Assembly: GCF_007859915.1 (NCBI RefSeq)
Contig: NZ_SJPM01000008.1
Location: 96,188 to 160,187, forward strand
Reading direction: 5' to 3'
Source: Neorhodopirellula pilleata
GTDB lineage: Bacteria; Planctomycetota; Planctomycetia; Pirellulales; Pirellulaceae
Length of the DNA stretch: 64,000 bases
A program made the position numbers and the translations under genes. Positions 1-9,315 of the stretch are shown here, piece after piece (the stretch's first letter is position 1; each line of letters starts with the position of its first letter). The notes under the pieces are model-generated. The model made no database searches. It saw only the letters and a program-made list of their open reading frames with translations, and had not been told where the DNA came from.

Positions 1-2
1 AC

Positions 3-2078
3 TCGAATGACGAAATTCGTATCTCCGTTTCGATCTACGGCGATCAGCTATTCGCAACCGGATCGCCCTCGAAGCTCGACTTGCTGACCAGCATCATTGA
101 GCGAGCCGACACACCGCCGCCGGGTGCCGATGAAGGCGAACCGGTCGAGCAAGCCGCTCCGGTTTTGAAAACGCATTCGGTCAAGGTCGCGAACTTGCAA
201 AGCGTGTTTGACGTGTTGCAGACTTTGCTCAGCGGCTTGCCGGATGTTCGATTGGCGATCGACGAGAACCGACAAGCCATCGTGGCACTGGGGCGTCCCG
301 AAACACAAGCACGAATCGAATCGACGATTTCCGAACTCGAAGGCAGTGGCGAAGATTTTGCGATCATTGACTTAAAGCGCCTCGAGCCGGCCAACGCGTT
401 GCTGACGATCAACAAATTCTTCGGCGTTACCGAAGCCGATAGCGGCAAAGGCCCGGTCGTCGACGGCGACCCCGCGACGGGACGATTGTGGGTGCGGGGC
501 ACATCGGACCAAATCAATACCGTCAAACGTTTGATTAGCGAACTCGAAAACGATCCGCTCGCCGGTGGACTCGGTGACAACGTGCGGATTCTTCCCTATG
601 CCGGCTCGTCCGCGATCGAAACGCTAAAACAAATCGAAAACCTTTGGCCTTTGACGGGACGGTCCAATAAACTCCGCTTGATCGTACCTTCGAAGGAATC
701 TCCCGCCGAGGAACCCGGCTCGCCGCAACGAGATCGTTCTCCTCAGCCTTCCATCGATACGGAGGCTCACACGCCAACCACCCAACAGACCCTCGTTTGG
801 CAAAACGACGCACCATTCGAAAACGAACCAAGCAACGAACCAAGCCGCGACGAACCAAACCGCGACGACGCCGAGTCCTCGAATGAGGAGACTCAGCCCG
901 TTACCAAGGATTACACCGGAGATGAAGTCGTCATTCAGCTGACGCCCGCCGGGCTGGTGATTGCCTCACGCGACCAAGAAGCATTGGATTTGGTCGAGCA
1001 ATTGATCGGCTCGCTCGGCACTTCCAATGCTGCTGCCAGCGACTTACCGACGTTGTTCTGGTTGAAGTATCTCAAGGCGGACGTGGCTGCGGAGATCGTC
1101 GCGAGTGTGTTGGGCGGTGTCGATTCGAGTGGCTCGGCCGGTTCGCTCGCCGAGAACGTGATGGGCGGGCTCGGCGGCGGAATGCTGGGTGGCTTGCTCG
1201 GCATGGGCGGTGGCGGCGAAGAGGCGTCCGAAAGTAAAACGATTCTGACGAGCCGGGGCAACGTGAACATCGTTCCCGACAATCGGCTCAATGCCCTGAT
1301 CATTCAAGCCCCACCGGCCGACATGGACTTCATTCGCACGGTCTTGACGGAGATCGATCGCGAGGAAAGCCCTGAAACGATCCAAACGATCGCCCGGCCG
1401 CAATTGATTCCGGTCATCTATCAAGAGGCCGCCGACGTCGCCGTGATCGTCAAAGCGGTCTTTGGTGAAAAGGCCGCCGATCAACAACAAAGCAGTCGCG
1501 GTGGTGGTGGCGGTGGCGGCGGACAACCCCGCCCGGAAGATTTCATCGCAGCCTTGCGTGGCGGACGCGGTGGACGTGGGGGCGGCGAAGAAACACCGAA
1601 AAGCGAAGCGTCGAAGATCATCGTCGCCGTCGATGAACGCAGTAACTCGTTGGTCGTGACCGCAACCCCTCAAGACTTTGAAGCCGTTCGCGATCTCGTC
1701 GAGACACTCGACTTGCAAGGCATGGAAACAGAACAAAGCGTCGAAATCATTCCGATGGGCGGCAGCGTTAAACCGGAAATCATGCAGCAAGCACTCGAGT
1801 CGGTTCTCGGCAAGAAAACGTCGACCGCATCGAGCAATTCGGGCTCGAGTTCCGGTTCATCCTCGAGTTCATCGGGGGATTCGAATTCTTCTAATTCGAT
1901 CGGTGGTGGTTCATCGCCAGAAGAGATCCAACGCCGCATCGACTTTTTCCGCTCCCGCTTCGGTGGCGGTAGCGGCGGTCCACCGAGCGGTTTCGGCGGT
2001 AGTCGCGGTGGCGATTCAGGACGCGGCGGGGGCGACTCCGACCGCAGTGGCGGACGTTCCGGAGGACGAGGACGATGA
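3..2078 (+). CDS. Secretin N-domain repeat protein (5' end outside window)
   Basis: The frame is open from base 3 with no start, so the N-terminus lies left of the window; 691 codons are visible. The protein holds several repeats of the secretin N1/N2 (NolW-like) type, each ending in a pattern such as DNRLNALIIQAP or DERSNSLVVTATP followed by an Asp-Leu-rich helix. The repeats are separated by low-complexity linkers: an acidic Asn/Glu stretch, a Gly-rich stretch, a Ser-rich stretch and a final Arg/Gly-rich tail. The membrane-spanning secretin C-domain, with its VPxxGDIPxxGxLF-type motif, is absent and the protein ends in RGGRGR. It is therefore probably a periplasmic ring-like or scaffolding component rather than a complete GspD. 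It overlaps gspE by four bases (ATGA), and gspF follows, so the three genes form one transcription unit. Family call is strong; the role is inferred. Confidence 0.8.
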   Translation, partial: SNDEIRISVSIYGDQLFATGSPSKLDLLTSIIERADTPPPGADEGEPVEQAAPVLKTHSVKVANLQSVFDVLQTLLSGLPDVRLAIDENRQAIVALGRPETQARIESTISELEGSGEDFAIIDLKRLEPANALLTINKFFGVTEADSGKGPVVDGDPATGRLWVRGTSDQINTVKRLISELENDPLAGGLGDNVRILPYAGSSAIETLKQIENLWPLTGRSNKLRLIVPSKESPAEEPGSPQRDRSPQPSIDTEAHTPTTQQTLVWQNDAPFENEPSNEPSRDEPNRDDAESSNEETQPVTKDYTGDEVVIQLTPAGLVIASRDQEALDLVEQLIGSLGTSNAAASDLPTLFWLKYLKADVAAEIVASVLGGVDSSGSAGSLAENVMGGLGGGMLGGLLGMGGGGEEASESKTILTSRGNVNIVPDNRLNALIIQAPPADMDFIRTVLTEIDREESPETIQTIARPQLIPVIYQEAADVAVIVKAVFGEKAADQQQSSRGGGGGGGGQPRPEDFIAALRGGRGGRGGGEETPKSEASKIIVAVDERSNSLVVTATPQDFEAVRDLVETLDLQGMETEQSVEIIPMGGSVKPEIMQQALESVLGKKTSTASSNSGSSSGSSSSSSGDSNSSNSIGGGSSPEEIQRRIDFFRSRFGGGSGGPPSGFGGSRGGDSGRGGGDSDRSGGRSGGRGR

Positions 2079-3766
2079 TCATGCACGCGGGTGAAATTCT
2101 ACAACGTCGCGGTCTGCTGACCAGCGAACAGTTACAGCAGAGCCGCAACGGGGACGCGTCGGCGATCGTGGAGAACGCGGTCACGCTCGGTTATGTTTCG
2201 GCACGGGATGCCTTGTCAGCGATCGCCGACGAAGTCGGTTTGGACTTTGTCGATCTGCGGACGACGGAAACCGATTTGTCGGCGCTGGAGGGCTTTCCGC
2301 AAAAGCTGATTTATCGCCATTCGCTCTTCCCGATCGGTTGGCAAGACGGATGTTTGCGTGTCGCGACGCCCGACCCCTTCGATCTGTACCCGCTCGACGA
2401 AGCCTGCGCGGCGACGGGCAAAACGGTGACGCCGGTGATCGCCGAACGTGCCGAGATCAGCCGTTTGGTCAAGAAACACTTGGGCGTCGGTAGCGAGACC
2501 GTCGAAGGCCTCGTGGCTGCGGCCGGTGACGATGACGTCGAATTACTCGAAGGCATCGAAACCGACGGCAGCGAACTGAGCGAGATGGCTCAGGAAGCTT
2601 CCGTCGTGCGTCTGGTCAATGAGATCTTGATCGAAGCGGTCGATTCGCGGGCAAGTGATATTCACATCGAAAGCCAATCCGATGGACTGGTGATTCGGTA
2701 TCGCATCGACGGCATCTTGCATCCACAACCGGTGCCACCGGAAATCAACCGTTTTCAAGCGGCGATCATCAGCCGTTTGAAGATCATGGCACGATTGAAC
2801 ATCGCCGAAAAACGATTGCCGCAAGACGGCCGAATCAAACTGCGTGTTCACGGACGTGAGGTCGACATCCGCTTGAGCGTGATACCGATGATTCACGGCG
2901 AGGGTTTGGTCATGCGGGTGCTTGATAAGTCGTCGATGAAGTTCGACTTGCAAGGATTGGGCATGTCGGCGGAAATCTACAACCGTTTCCGCGAATTGAT
3001 TCGGATGCCGCACGGGATCATCTTGGTCACCGGTCCGACGGGTAGTGGTAAGACAACGACGCTGTACAGCAGCTTGTTGGAAATCCGCAGTCCCGAGAAC
3101 AAGATCATCACGACCGAAGACCCGGTCGAGTATCAGCTCGACGGCATCAACCAAATTCAAGTTCACACCAAGATCGGGCTGACGTTCGCGGCATCATTGC
3201 GAAGCATCCTGCGACACGACCCTGACATTGTGCTCGTGGGAGAAATCCGCGATTTGGAAACGGCCGAAAACGCGACCCAGGCTTCGTTGACCGGTCACTT
3301 GGTTTTCAGCACCTTGCACACCAACGACGCCGCCGGGGCCTACACGCGGATGGTCGACATGGGCGTCGAGCCGTTCTTGGTTGCCGGCACGGTGGAGGCC
3401 GTCATGGCCCAACGCTTGTTGCGCCGGTTGTGTATTCATTGCAAAGAAGCCTATCATCCCGAACGCGATGAATTGCCCAAGGATTTCCCTTATGATGATT
3501 TGCAGGGCAAGCCGCTGTACCGCTCCGTCGGTTGCCGAGAATGTCGCAACGTCGGTTACTCGGGACGGCTGGGGATCTACGAGTTGATGGTGACCAGCGA
3601 AGCGATTCGGGAACTCGCCCAGAATCGAGCGAGCAGTTGGGACATTCGCCGCGTGGCGGTGACCGAAGGCATGCGTACCTTGCGAATGGACGCATGGGAC
3701 AAAGCCACCGCAGGCGTTACGAGCATCGACGAAGTCTTGCGAGTGACCAAAGGGGAAGCACTCTAA
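2075..3766 (+). CDS. gspE: Type II secretion / type IV pilus assembly ATPase GspE (copy 1)
   Basis: A 563-residue cytoplasmic AAA-type ATPase that powers pseudopilus assembly. The N-terminal MshEN-like domain (about 1-150) docks to the GspL-type protein. The catalytic domain shows Walker A GPTGSGKT (320-327), an Asp box (TTEDPVEY), Walker B (DPDIVLVGEIRD) and a His box (LVFSTLHTND). It also carries the tetracysteine zinc module (CIHC...CREC) typical of GspE/PilB rather than retraction ATPases. The ATG lies inside the stop region of the preceding gene (ATGA), which fixes the start and implies translational coupling. gspF starts six bases after the stop. A second GspE lies on the minus strand at 23466-25037. 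All catalytic motifs are intact. Confidence 0.96.
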   Translation: MIMHAGEILQRRGLLTSEQLQQSRNGDASAIVENAVTLGYVSARDALSAIADEVGLDFVDLRTTETDLSALEGFPQKLIYRHSLFPIGWQDGCLRVATPDPFDLYPLDEACAATGKTVTPVIAERAEISRLVKKHLGVGSETVEGLVAAAGDDDVELLEGIETDGSELSEMAQEASVVRLVNEILIEAVDSRASDIHIESQSDGLVIRYRIDGILHPQPVPPEINRFQAAIISRLKIMARLNIAEKRLPQDGRIKLRVHGREVDIRLSVIPMIHGEGLVMRVLDKSSMKFDLQGLGMSAEIYNRFRELIRMPHGIILVTGPTGSGKTTTLYSSLLEIRSPENKIITTEDPVEYQLDGINQIQVHTKIGLTFAASLRSILRHDPDIVLVGEIRDLETAENATQASLTGHLVFSTLHTNDAAGAYTRMVDMGVEPFLVAGTVEAVMAQRLLRRLCIHCKEAYHPERDELPKDFPYDDLQGKPLYRSVGCRECRNVGYSGRLGIYELMVTSEAIRELAQNRASSWDIRRVAVTEGMRTLRMDAWDKATAGVTSIDEVLRVTKGEAL

Positions 3767-3772
3767 ACCGCC

Positions 3773-4984
3773 ATGCCATCGTTCTCCTACACCGCTCGCG
3801 ACCTTACGGGCAAAGCCGTGACGGGCGTCATCGAAGCGGCTTCGGCCCGCGAAGCGACGACGCTGTTGTCAGCCAAAGATTTGTTTCCGACCAAAGTGAC
3901 GGAAAAGTCCGGCGGCGGGCTGAACTTGTTCCCTGGAAGAAAGAAGAAGGTCAAAGGCCAAACGATGGCCGTCTTCTATAGCCAACTGGCGTCGCTATTG
4001 CGAAGCGGCGTGCCGATGATTCGCTCGTTGACTTTGCTGGGTAACCAATCCGCTGCACCGGTGCTCGGCGAGGTTTTGACCGAAATCAAGTCAAGAGTCG
4101 AGGACGGCGAAACGCTAGGCGACGCGATGGCGCGTTATCCAGGCGTCTTCAGCGACATGGGCGTCAACATGGTCCGCGCGGGTACCGAGGGCGGGTTCCT
4201 CGAAGACGCACTGGACCGGGTCGGCGTGTTCACCGAGTTGCAAGAAGACCTCAAAGGACGCACCGTCAGCGCGATGGCCTATCCCACGTTCTTGTTCGCG
4301 GTCGGGACGGTCGTGATCTCGGGATTGCTTGTATTCTTCGTTCCCAAGTTCGATATGCTCTTTGACCGGCTTCGCAAAAAAGGCGAAATGCCCGCGATGA
4401 CGGAGTGGTTGTTGCTCTTTAGCAATTTCCTGCAATCGTTCGGTTTGCTGATCCTCATTGCGATGGTCGTGGTTTTCCTTCTGATCCGCATGCACTTGCA
4501 AACCGAGATTGGCAAAGACCGGGCCGACCGATGGAAGCTAAAGATCCCCGTGCTCGGTGATATTCTCATGAACCTCTCGGTGGCAAGATTTTGCCGGGTG
4601 CTTGGGACCTTGCTAGGCAACGGCGTGCCGATTCTTAAGTCGCTCGACATCAGCCGCAGTGCGACCGGCAACCGCTTGCTTAGTCAATCGATCGGCGACG
4701 CCACCGAGAACATTCGCAGTGGCGAGAGTCTCGCCAAACCGCTCGGAGATTCAGGCTATTTTCCGATGTCGGTCGTTGAGATGATCCGGGTCGGCGAAGA
4801 AAGCAACTCACTCGACCGGGTCCTACCCGACATCGCCGATTCACTCGAAAAGCGAACCTTCCGCCGTCTCGATTTATTCGTCCGGTTGTTGGAGCCGCTG
4901 ATGTTGTTGGTCATGGCGATCCTGGTGCTCGCCGTCGTGATGGCGTTGTTGATCCCGGTCTTAAAGAGCAGCACGACGCTTTAA
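3773..4984 (+). CDS. gspF: Type II secretion inner-membrane platform protein GspF (copy 1)
   Basis: A 403-residue polytopic inner-membrane protein. It has two tandem T2SSF domains (about 70-195 and 270-395), each with the conserved pattern of an R(S)G(V/E)xxG helix followed by a membrane segment. Hydrophobic segments lie near residues 170-190, 220-245 and 375-398. It begins with the typical PSFSYTARDLTGK beta-strand seen in PilC/GspF proteins. It works with GspE as the rotor or platform for pilin polymerisation. It directly follows gspE in the same operon. The downstream gene is convergent, with only eight bases between stop codons. Full length for the family. Confidence 0.95.
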   Translation: MPSFSYTARDLTGKAVTGVIEAASAREATTLLSAKDLFPTKVTEKSGGGLNLFPGRKKKVKGQTMAVFYSQLASLLRSGVPMIRSLTLLGNQSAAPVLGEVLTEIKSRVEDGETLGDAMARYPGVFSDMGVNMVRAGTEGGFLEDALDRVGVFTELQEDLKGRTVSAMAYPTFLFAVGTVVISGLLVFFVPKFDMLFDRLRKKGEMPAMTEWLLLFSNFLQSFGLLILIAMVVVFLLIRMHLQTEIGKDRADRWKLKIPVLGDILMNLSVARFCRVLGTLLGNGVPILKSLDISRSATGNRLLSQSIGDATENIRSGESLAKPLGDSGYFPMSVVEMIRVGEESNSLDRVLPDIADSLEKRTFRRLDLFVRLLEPLMLLVMAILVLAVVMALLIPVLKSSTTL

Positions 4985-4992
4985 CAGGAACT

Positions 4993-6381
4993 CTAAGTCT
5001 GCGGCTGCTCTTCGAGCTTCTTGAGCGATCGAACGTAGTTGATCAGGTGCCAGACGTCGTCCTCTTCAAATTCACCATCGACGAACGTTACCGCCGGCAT
5101 AGGTGAGCCTTCGATGCCTTGCGTGATTCGCCGAAACAGGTCTTCAGCCTTCTCGCCGCCGTGGAAGGCGCCGAGTTCGAAATTGCGTGGCTTGGCGTTG
5201 ACGGGAGGCAATGCACCTCGGGCCATCAATGAAATCAACTCGTCGCGGTTTTCGGGCTTCAAACCGATCCCCAACGTCCATTCCTTGGTCCAATCGTCGT
5301 AGTCAGTGTTCTGGCCGTCGCCTCGGCCTTTTTCGCCGTGGCATTTGCTGCATGCGGCGATCTTGCCTTTGAATAACTCGCCGCCGCGAGCGACCGATGC
5401 CGCGAGCACAGCCGCTTGGTCGCCCGACATCGCGACCACGAACTCTTCGTACGAATCAGGCACGACGAAATCAGCGGGAGGTTCAGGGACTTCGGCGATC
5501 GCATCGGGAGCTTCCAGCCACGCTTCGGCAATCTCGACGGCAAAGTCTTCCGCTAACTCCCATGAGTCTTCGAATGCCTCTTTTTCTTCCTCGACCACGG
5601 AGGATTGAAACGCCGGGTTGATGATCCGTTCGCCTTCTTCGAAATCGAGTTCGTAGATCGCGTCGTCGATCAGCATGCGTTCGAGTTCCCCACGCCACGA
5701 TAGGTAAATGACATAGTCGACGAGGGCCTCGACGTCTTCCTCGGTCAGATTGGGAATGGCGACCATTCGTGAACCGTTGATACCGTTCTTGATCAGTCCG
5801 GCAAGATCTTCACGTGTGGGTTTTTCGCCCCGTTCGGTCGATTTGAATTTGAAGACACCCTTGCGATAATCGCGAGGATAGGGGCTCATCGTCGAGGAAA
5901 GTTCGCCGCGTCCGTTGCCGGTCACGCCATGGCAGGTTACGCAGTGGGTTTGATACAAACCTCGGCCTGGCTCGCCGATCTTGCCGGACGCCTTGACCAA
6001 GTTTTCGACCGACACCAACGACGCCAAGTCTTCATCCTCGGTCACGATCGTCGGAAGTTTGGGCTGGTCGGGCGTGCCGAACATTTCCGTCACGATCCAG
6101 AATGCGTCGTCGCTGGCTTGTTCCATCGGCACGCCTTCTTTGATTTGGTACTTCATCGCGTGAACCAAGTTGGGTTCGAACGCGAGCGGTTTGGGTTCAC
6201 GACTGCACCCGGTGAGGACCATCAACGCGACAACGGAAGCAGCCACCATCCACACGACCAAGTAGGACTGAAACCCGGGGCGGTGAATCGACTTGGCTTG
6301 AATGTGCGGCAATGTCGCCGAATATACGGTTGATAAAGAAGTGGTCGGTTCCGGACGCGTTACAGAGTTGAATCGATTCAT
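4993..6381 (-). CDS. Di-haem cytochrome c lipoprotein
   Basis: A 462-residue protein with a membrane segment at about 40-57 ending in a lipobox-like VLTGC (Cys59), so it is probably anchored on the periplasmic face. Two CxxCH haem sites are visible: CVTCH at 147-151 and CSKCH near residue 345. Each sits in a class I cytochrome c fold with the expected downstream Met-containing loop. The approximately 150-residue linker between the domains is rich in Glu and Ala. The ATG overlaps the stop of the upstream acyltransferase gene (ATGA). It is probably a periplasmic electron carrier; the redox partner cannot be told from context because no oxidase genes are nearby. Haem binding is clear, the specific pathway is not. 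Confidence 0.85.
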   Translation of the reverse strand: MNRFNSVTRPEPTTSLSTVYSATLPHIQAKSIHRPGFQSYLVVWMVAASVVALMVLTGCSREPKPLAFEPNLVHAMKYQIKEGVPMEQASDDAFWIVTEMFGTPDQPKLPTIVTEDEDLASLVSVENLVKASGKIGEPGRGLYQTHCVTCHGVTGNGRGELSSTMSPYPRDYRKGVFKFKSTERGEKPTREDLAGLIKNGINGSRMVAIPNLTEEDVEALVDYVIYLSWRGELERMLIDDAIYELDFEEGERIINPAFQSSVVEEEKEAFEDSWELAEDFAVEIAEAWLEAPDAIAEVPEPPADFVVPDSYEEFVVAMSGDQAAVLAASVARGGELFKGKIAACSKCHGEKGRGDGQNTDYDDWTKEWTLGIGLKPENRDELISLMARGALPPVNAKPRNFELGAFHGGEKAEDLFRRITQGIEGSPMPAVTFVDGEFEEDDVWHLINYVRSLKKLEEQPQT

Positions 6382-7655
6382 GAGATCTTCAGTGGTCGTG
6401 ACGGAGGCACATCAATGGCAACAGACGGCGATCCAAAGCTCCGTGCTTCTTTGGAAAGTCGTTCCAACATTGTACGTAACCGGGCATCGATTTGGCAGAG
6501 CAACGGGTCGGTCTGGCCTCTCGGGCCGCGTTCGGCGGGGACCTCGATCGCTTCATCGACTTCGATGACAACCTTCATCGGCATCGTTTCGCGTACTTTG
6601 CCGTAAATCGCTTCCTGGATTCGCTGGATCGTTTCGACGATCCGCGTGTCCGTAATTTGCCCGGGCAACAGGTATTCGTCGGGAAATGAAAGCAGGAACT
6701 GCGCCAAGTCGGCCGCTTCGGCGTCCCGGTGATACGGTTGAGGGTCGCGTTCGGTTTCCGGCAATGCGAAAAACTGGCTCGATACCGCTGTGCGGATTCG
6801 CCGCACCCGATCTCGAACGCCGTCACCTGGATTGGCGACCAAACCGCGATTGGACTCACACTTTGACAGCAACGATTCGATCAATGCATCACGTCGCGGA
6901 CGTAAGTCACCCGACGACGCTTTGCCGGCGTGTTCGATTTCCTTCAAGGCCAGGTATGCCTCGGATACCCGCAGCAGTCGTCTAAGCAATATCTCGGGAT
7001 CCGCACTCGAATCGCAGGGCTGCCAACTTAGAACGATTTCGAGTTGACGCAGTTGCTCGTCCGCCCAACGCGAAACATCGCCCAAGCACAGATATTTCAG
7101 CCCGATCGGATGAATCACGACTCGGCCTGAACCTAACTTCTCGCGTTTCTTGGCCGCCGTGCGAGCGATGAAAGTTACCCCGTCGAGCAATGGTTTGAGT
7201 AGGTCATTAGTCCGATTGGTCGTGCCTTCGGGGAACAATATTAACGGCCGTTCTCCGCTGACAAGAATGTCGATCGCCGTCTCAATCGCTTGTCGGTCAT
7301 TACCCTCGCGAAAGATACTGAAGGCACCCATTCGCCGCAGCGCGAACGATTCAAATGCGGTGGTATTGAACAAGTGCCACGACGCCATCGCGAATAAATG
7401 GGTAGTCGTCTGGCGTGACAACCATCCCAGCACGATGGGGTCGGCGTAACGGCAATGGTTCGGTGTCAAAAGTATCCCGTGTCCGGCCGCGATGGACTCG
7501 TGAAACCTTTCGAGATGGCGAATTTCGTAGTCAACGACGTGTTCGCGCCGAGCAAGATGCCAGTCGATCAGCCTTAGTTTCTGAATCATCGTCGGCCAAA
7601 GATTACCGTGGTAAGGCGGCACAAACTCGTAGGGCCGATCGAGAATAACGGTCAT
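6378..7655 (-). CDS. PlsC-type lysophospholipid acyltransferase family protein
   Basis: A 425-residue protein whose first half matches the 1-acyl-sn-glycerol-3-phosphate acyltransferase fold. It has the catalytic NHx4D motif (NHCRYAD, His67/Asp72) and the substrate-binding FPEGTTNR motif near residue 141. Members transfer an acyl chain from acyl-CoA or acyl-ACP to a lysophospholipid or related acceptor at the membrane. The C-terminal half (about 210-425) is longer than PlsC and mainly helical and charged; I cannot assign it. It starts with ATG at 7655, downstream of a repeat-containing gap, and is translationally coupled (ATGA) to the cytochrome gene. The exact acceptor is unknown. Confidence 0.82.
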   Translation of the reverse strand: MTVILDRPYEFVPPYHGNLWPTMIQKLRLIDWHLARREHVVDYEIRHLERFHESIAAGHGILLTPNHCRYADPIVLGWLSRQTTTHLFAMASWHLFNTTAFESFALRRMGAFSIFREGNDRQAIETAIDILVSGERPLILFPEGTTNRTNDLLKPLLDGVTFIARTAAKKREKLGSGRVVIHPIGLKYLCLGDVSRWADEQLRQLEIVLSWQPCDSSADPEILLRRLLRVSEAYLALKEIEHAGKASSGDLRPRRDALIESLLSKCESNRGLVANPGDGVRDRVRRIRTAVSSQFFALPETERDPQPYHRDAEAADLAQFLLSFPDEYLLPGQITDTRIVETIQRIQEAIYGKVRETMPMKVVIEVDEAIEVPAERGPRGQTDPLLCQIDARLRTMLERLSKEARSFGSPSVAIDVPPSRPLKIS

Positions 7656-7766
7656 GGACGCCGAGATGAAAAAGTGGGTAATAGGTGAAGAGAGAGTCTA
7701 TGGTAGCGAAACTCGCCACGAGTTTCGGTCTTGGACACGAAACACCGAAAGTCTTGGCGGATTGTC

Positions 7767-7870
7767 GATTTAATCGTAACCCGACGCGTCAGCGAGGGAT
7801 GCCGTACTCTTATCCTGTTCCAGAGAATCCCTCGCTTACGCATCGGGTTACGATAGAGACTGAATCGACA
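7767..7870. repeat. Palindromic intergenic repeat, family A, copy 1
   Basis: An imperfect inverted repeat. The left arm (7767-7800) reads GATTTAATCGTAACCCG then ..CGTCAGCGAGGGAT. The right arm (7826-7854) reads AATCCCTCGC then ..ATCGGGTTACGAT. The arms are separated by about 25 bases. It lies between the acyltransferase start and the end of the zinc-ribbon gene, both on the minus strand. The same arms recur at 37256-37405, 39224-39545 and 53784-53914. Just to the left (about 7697-7760) is a stretch with alternating GAAACTCGCC/GAGTTTCGG words. Confidence 0.85.
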
Positions 7871-7939
7871 AACCGTTGGCGACTTTCGCTAGTGCGCCTA
7901 GCCTCAAGTTAAACCAGGACCAAGCGATCGTGTTCAATC

Positions 7940-9310
7940 TCATTGGACACTGTCCTTGCGTTCGGAATCGCGAACTTCGTTGATGTTGTTTTCCTTGGGT
8001 TTGGAATTAACCGATTGTCCGATCGCGTACGCCAGCCGACCAAGCATCGCGAAGTAAACAAACGTAGCGCCGACCCCAAGAAAAATGCTGAGCACGGCCG
8101 CTGACGGCGGTGCCATCCCGCTGGCGAACGAAAACACGAGAAACACGGCAACGAAAATTAGCCCAGATGAAAAATAGAATCCGCCCCAAGCTTCTTCACA
8201 CCGCGTCACACTTCGTCCCACGTCGGGCGAAAATGGTATGAACAGGTTCTGCATGTCGAGCATCGACAACAATACAAATGGGAAAATGGCAAAGATCGAC
8301 ATCATCGAGAGGCAGACCGTCGTGAGGCTATTGCCAAAGGTCACATATCCAGCAAACCAGCCTGGGAAGATCGCCAACGCGGCTGCCGCAATGCAGAACA
8401 TCGATGGTGCCAACCATTCCATCGGCTCCAACATGACCGGCCATTCGGTGACGGATTCCTCTTCGTTGGCAACCGACTGCATGATCGCGAACCCACACGA
8501 TAAGACGACCGCAGCGAACATCCCGCCACTGGCGAACAAGCCGACCACCAAGATCGGATGATCAATTGCCAAGGCGACAAAGGCGATCGCTGACGCGAGC
8601 GAGGACAAGATCAACCAGTGCGCCATCACACCAATTTGGAAGAAGATTCCGAACACGGCTTCGACCCAATCTCGAACCTTGGGAACGTCGTGGTCGGGCT
8701 TCGGCTCGTCTTCTTCGACCTTGGATGCTTTGGCGAGCAATTCGTCGGCCGACTTTCGGTATGGATCGGGCGGGCGGTCTTGCCCTGCCGCGTTATCGGA
8801 AAACTGGAATACCGGTGCCGAGTCTTGGTCCATCTCCACTTTTTTGAGAACCCGAGGCGGTTGTCCGACACGAATCCAATTACGACAATCTCGGCATTTG
8901 ATCTCTTGACCGGCTTTGGCTGCCTTGACCACCGTTTGCGTCCCGCAATGCGGGCAACGAACTCGGTACTCGGTGGCGTACATGGTCGACTTTTGCGGAG
9001 CCGAGTCCATCGAAGCGGCGATGTCACCCTCGACCGTGTCATCGGCACCAACGTCATCAATAATTTCCACGTCGTCGACGTCCAACACGTCGTCGTTCAG
9101 ATCGGCGGGCGTGGCGTAAGGCGATTTCTTGGGCTTGATCGGTGCGAGGGCCGGAAAGTCGTCACCGAGCCAATCGTCATCCTTCGCGGCGGCAAACCCC
9201 GGCACAATGAACGATTGATCGCACGCCGGGCAATCAACGCGACTGCCCCCCGCATCGTCGCTCACAGAGACGGCAGCCTGGCATCGCGGGCACTGCACCG
9301 ATTGTGGCAA
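7940..9310 (-). CDS. Zinc-ribbon multi-pass membrane protein, function unknown
   Basis: I place the start at TTG 9310, with GGAGG twelve bases upstream and five bases after the frr stop, giving 456 residues. A longer frame to 9409 would overlap frr by 94 bases and is unlikely. Two zinc ribbons occur at the N-terminus: CPRC...CPAC (about 7-28) and CPHC...CRDC (about 118-137). An acidic linker separates them. The C-terminal half contains about six hydrophobic segments with no recognisable transport motif. The double ribbon resembles planctomycete proteins with MJ0042-like zinc-finger domains. It is probably co-transcribed with pyrH and frr. No enzymatic function can be assigned. Confidence 0.75.
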   Translation of the reverse strand: MPQSVQCPRCQAAVSVSDDAGGSRVDCPACDQSFIVPGFAAAKDDDWLGDDFPALAPIKPKKSPYATPADLNDDVLDVDDVEIIDDVGADDTVEGDIAASMDSAPQKSTMYATEYRVRCPHCGTQTVVKAAKAGQEIKCRDCRNWIRVGQPPRVLKKVEMDQDSAPVFQFSDNAAGQDRPPDPYRKSADELLAKASKVEEDEPKPDHDVPKVRDWVEAVFGIFFQIGVMAHWLILSSLASAIAFVALAIDHPILVVGLFASGGMFAAVVLSCGFAIMQSVANEEESVTEWPVMLEPMEWLAPSMFCIAAAALAIFPGWFAGYVTFGNSLTTVCLSMMSIFAIFPFVLLSMLDMQNLFIPFSPDVGRSVTRCEEAWGGFYFSSGLIFVAVFLVFSFASGMAPPSAAVLSIFLGVGATFVYFAMLGRLAYAIGQSVNSKPKENNINEVRDSERKDSVQ

Positions 9311-9315
9311 AGTCT

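Noticed and set aside
1044..1790. A 248-codon minus-strand open frame opposite the secretin-N gene, and similar long antisense frames such as 2543-3166, 14589-15149 and 35032-35865.
   Set aside because: They lie fully inside well-supported genes, show His/Arg/Asp-rich composition typical of antisense frames of high-GC genes, and lack domains or ribosome-binding sites.
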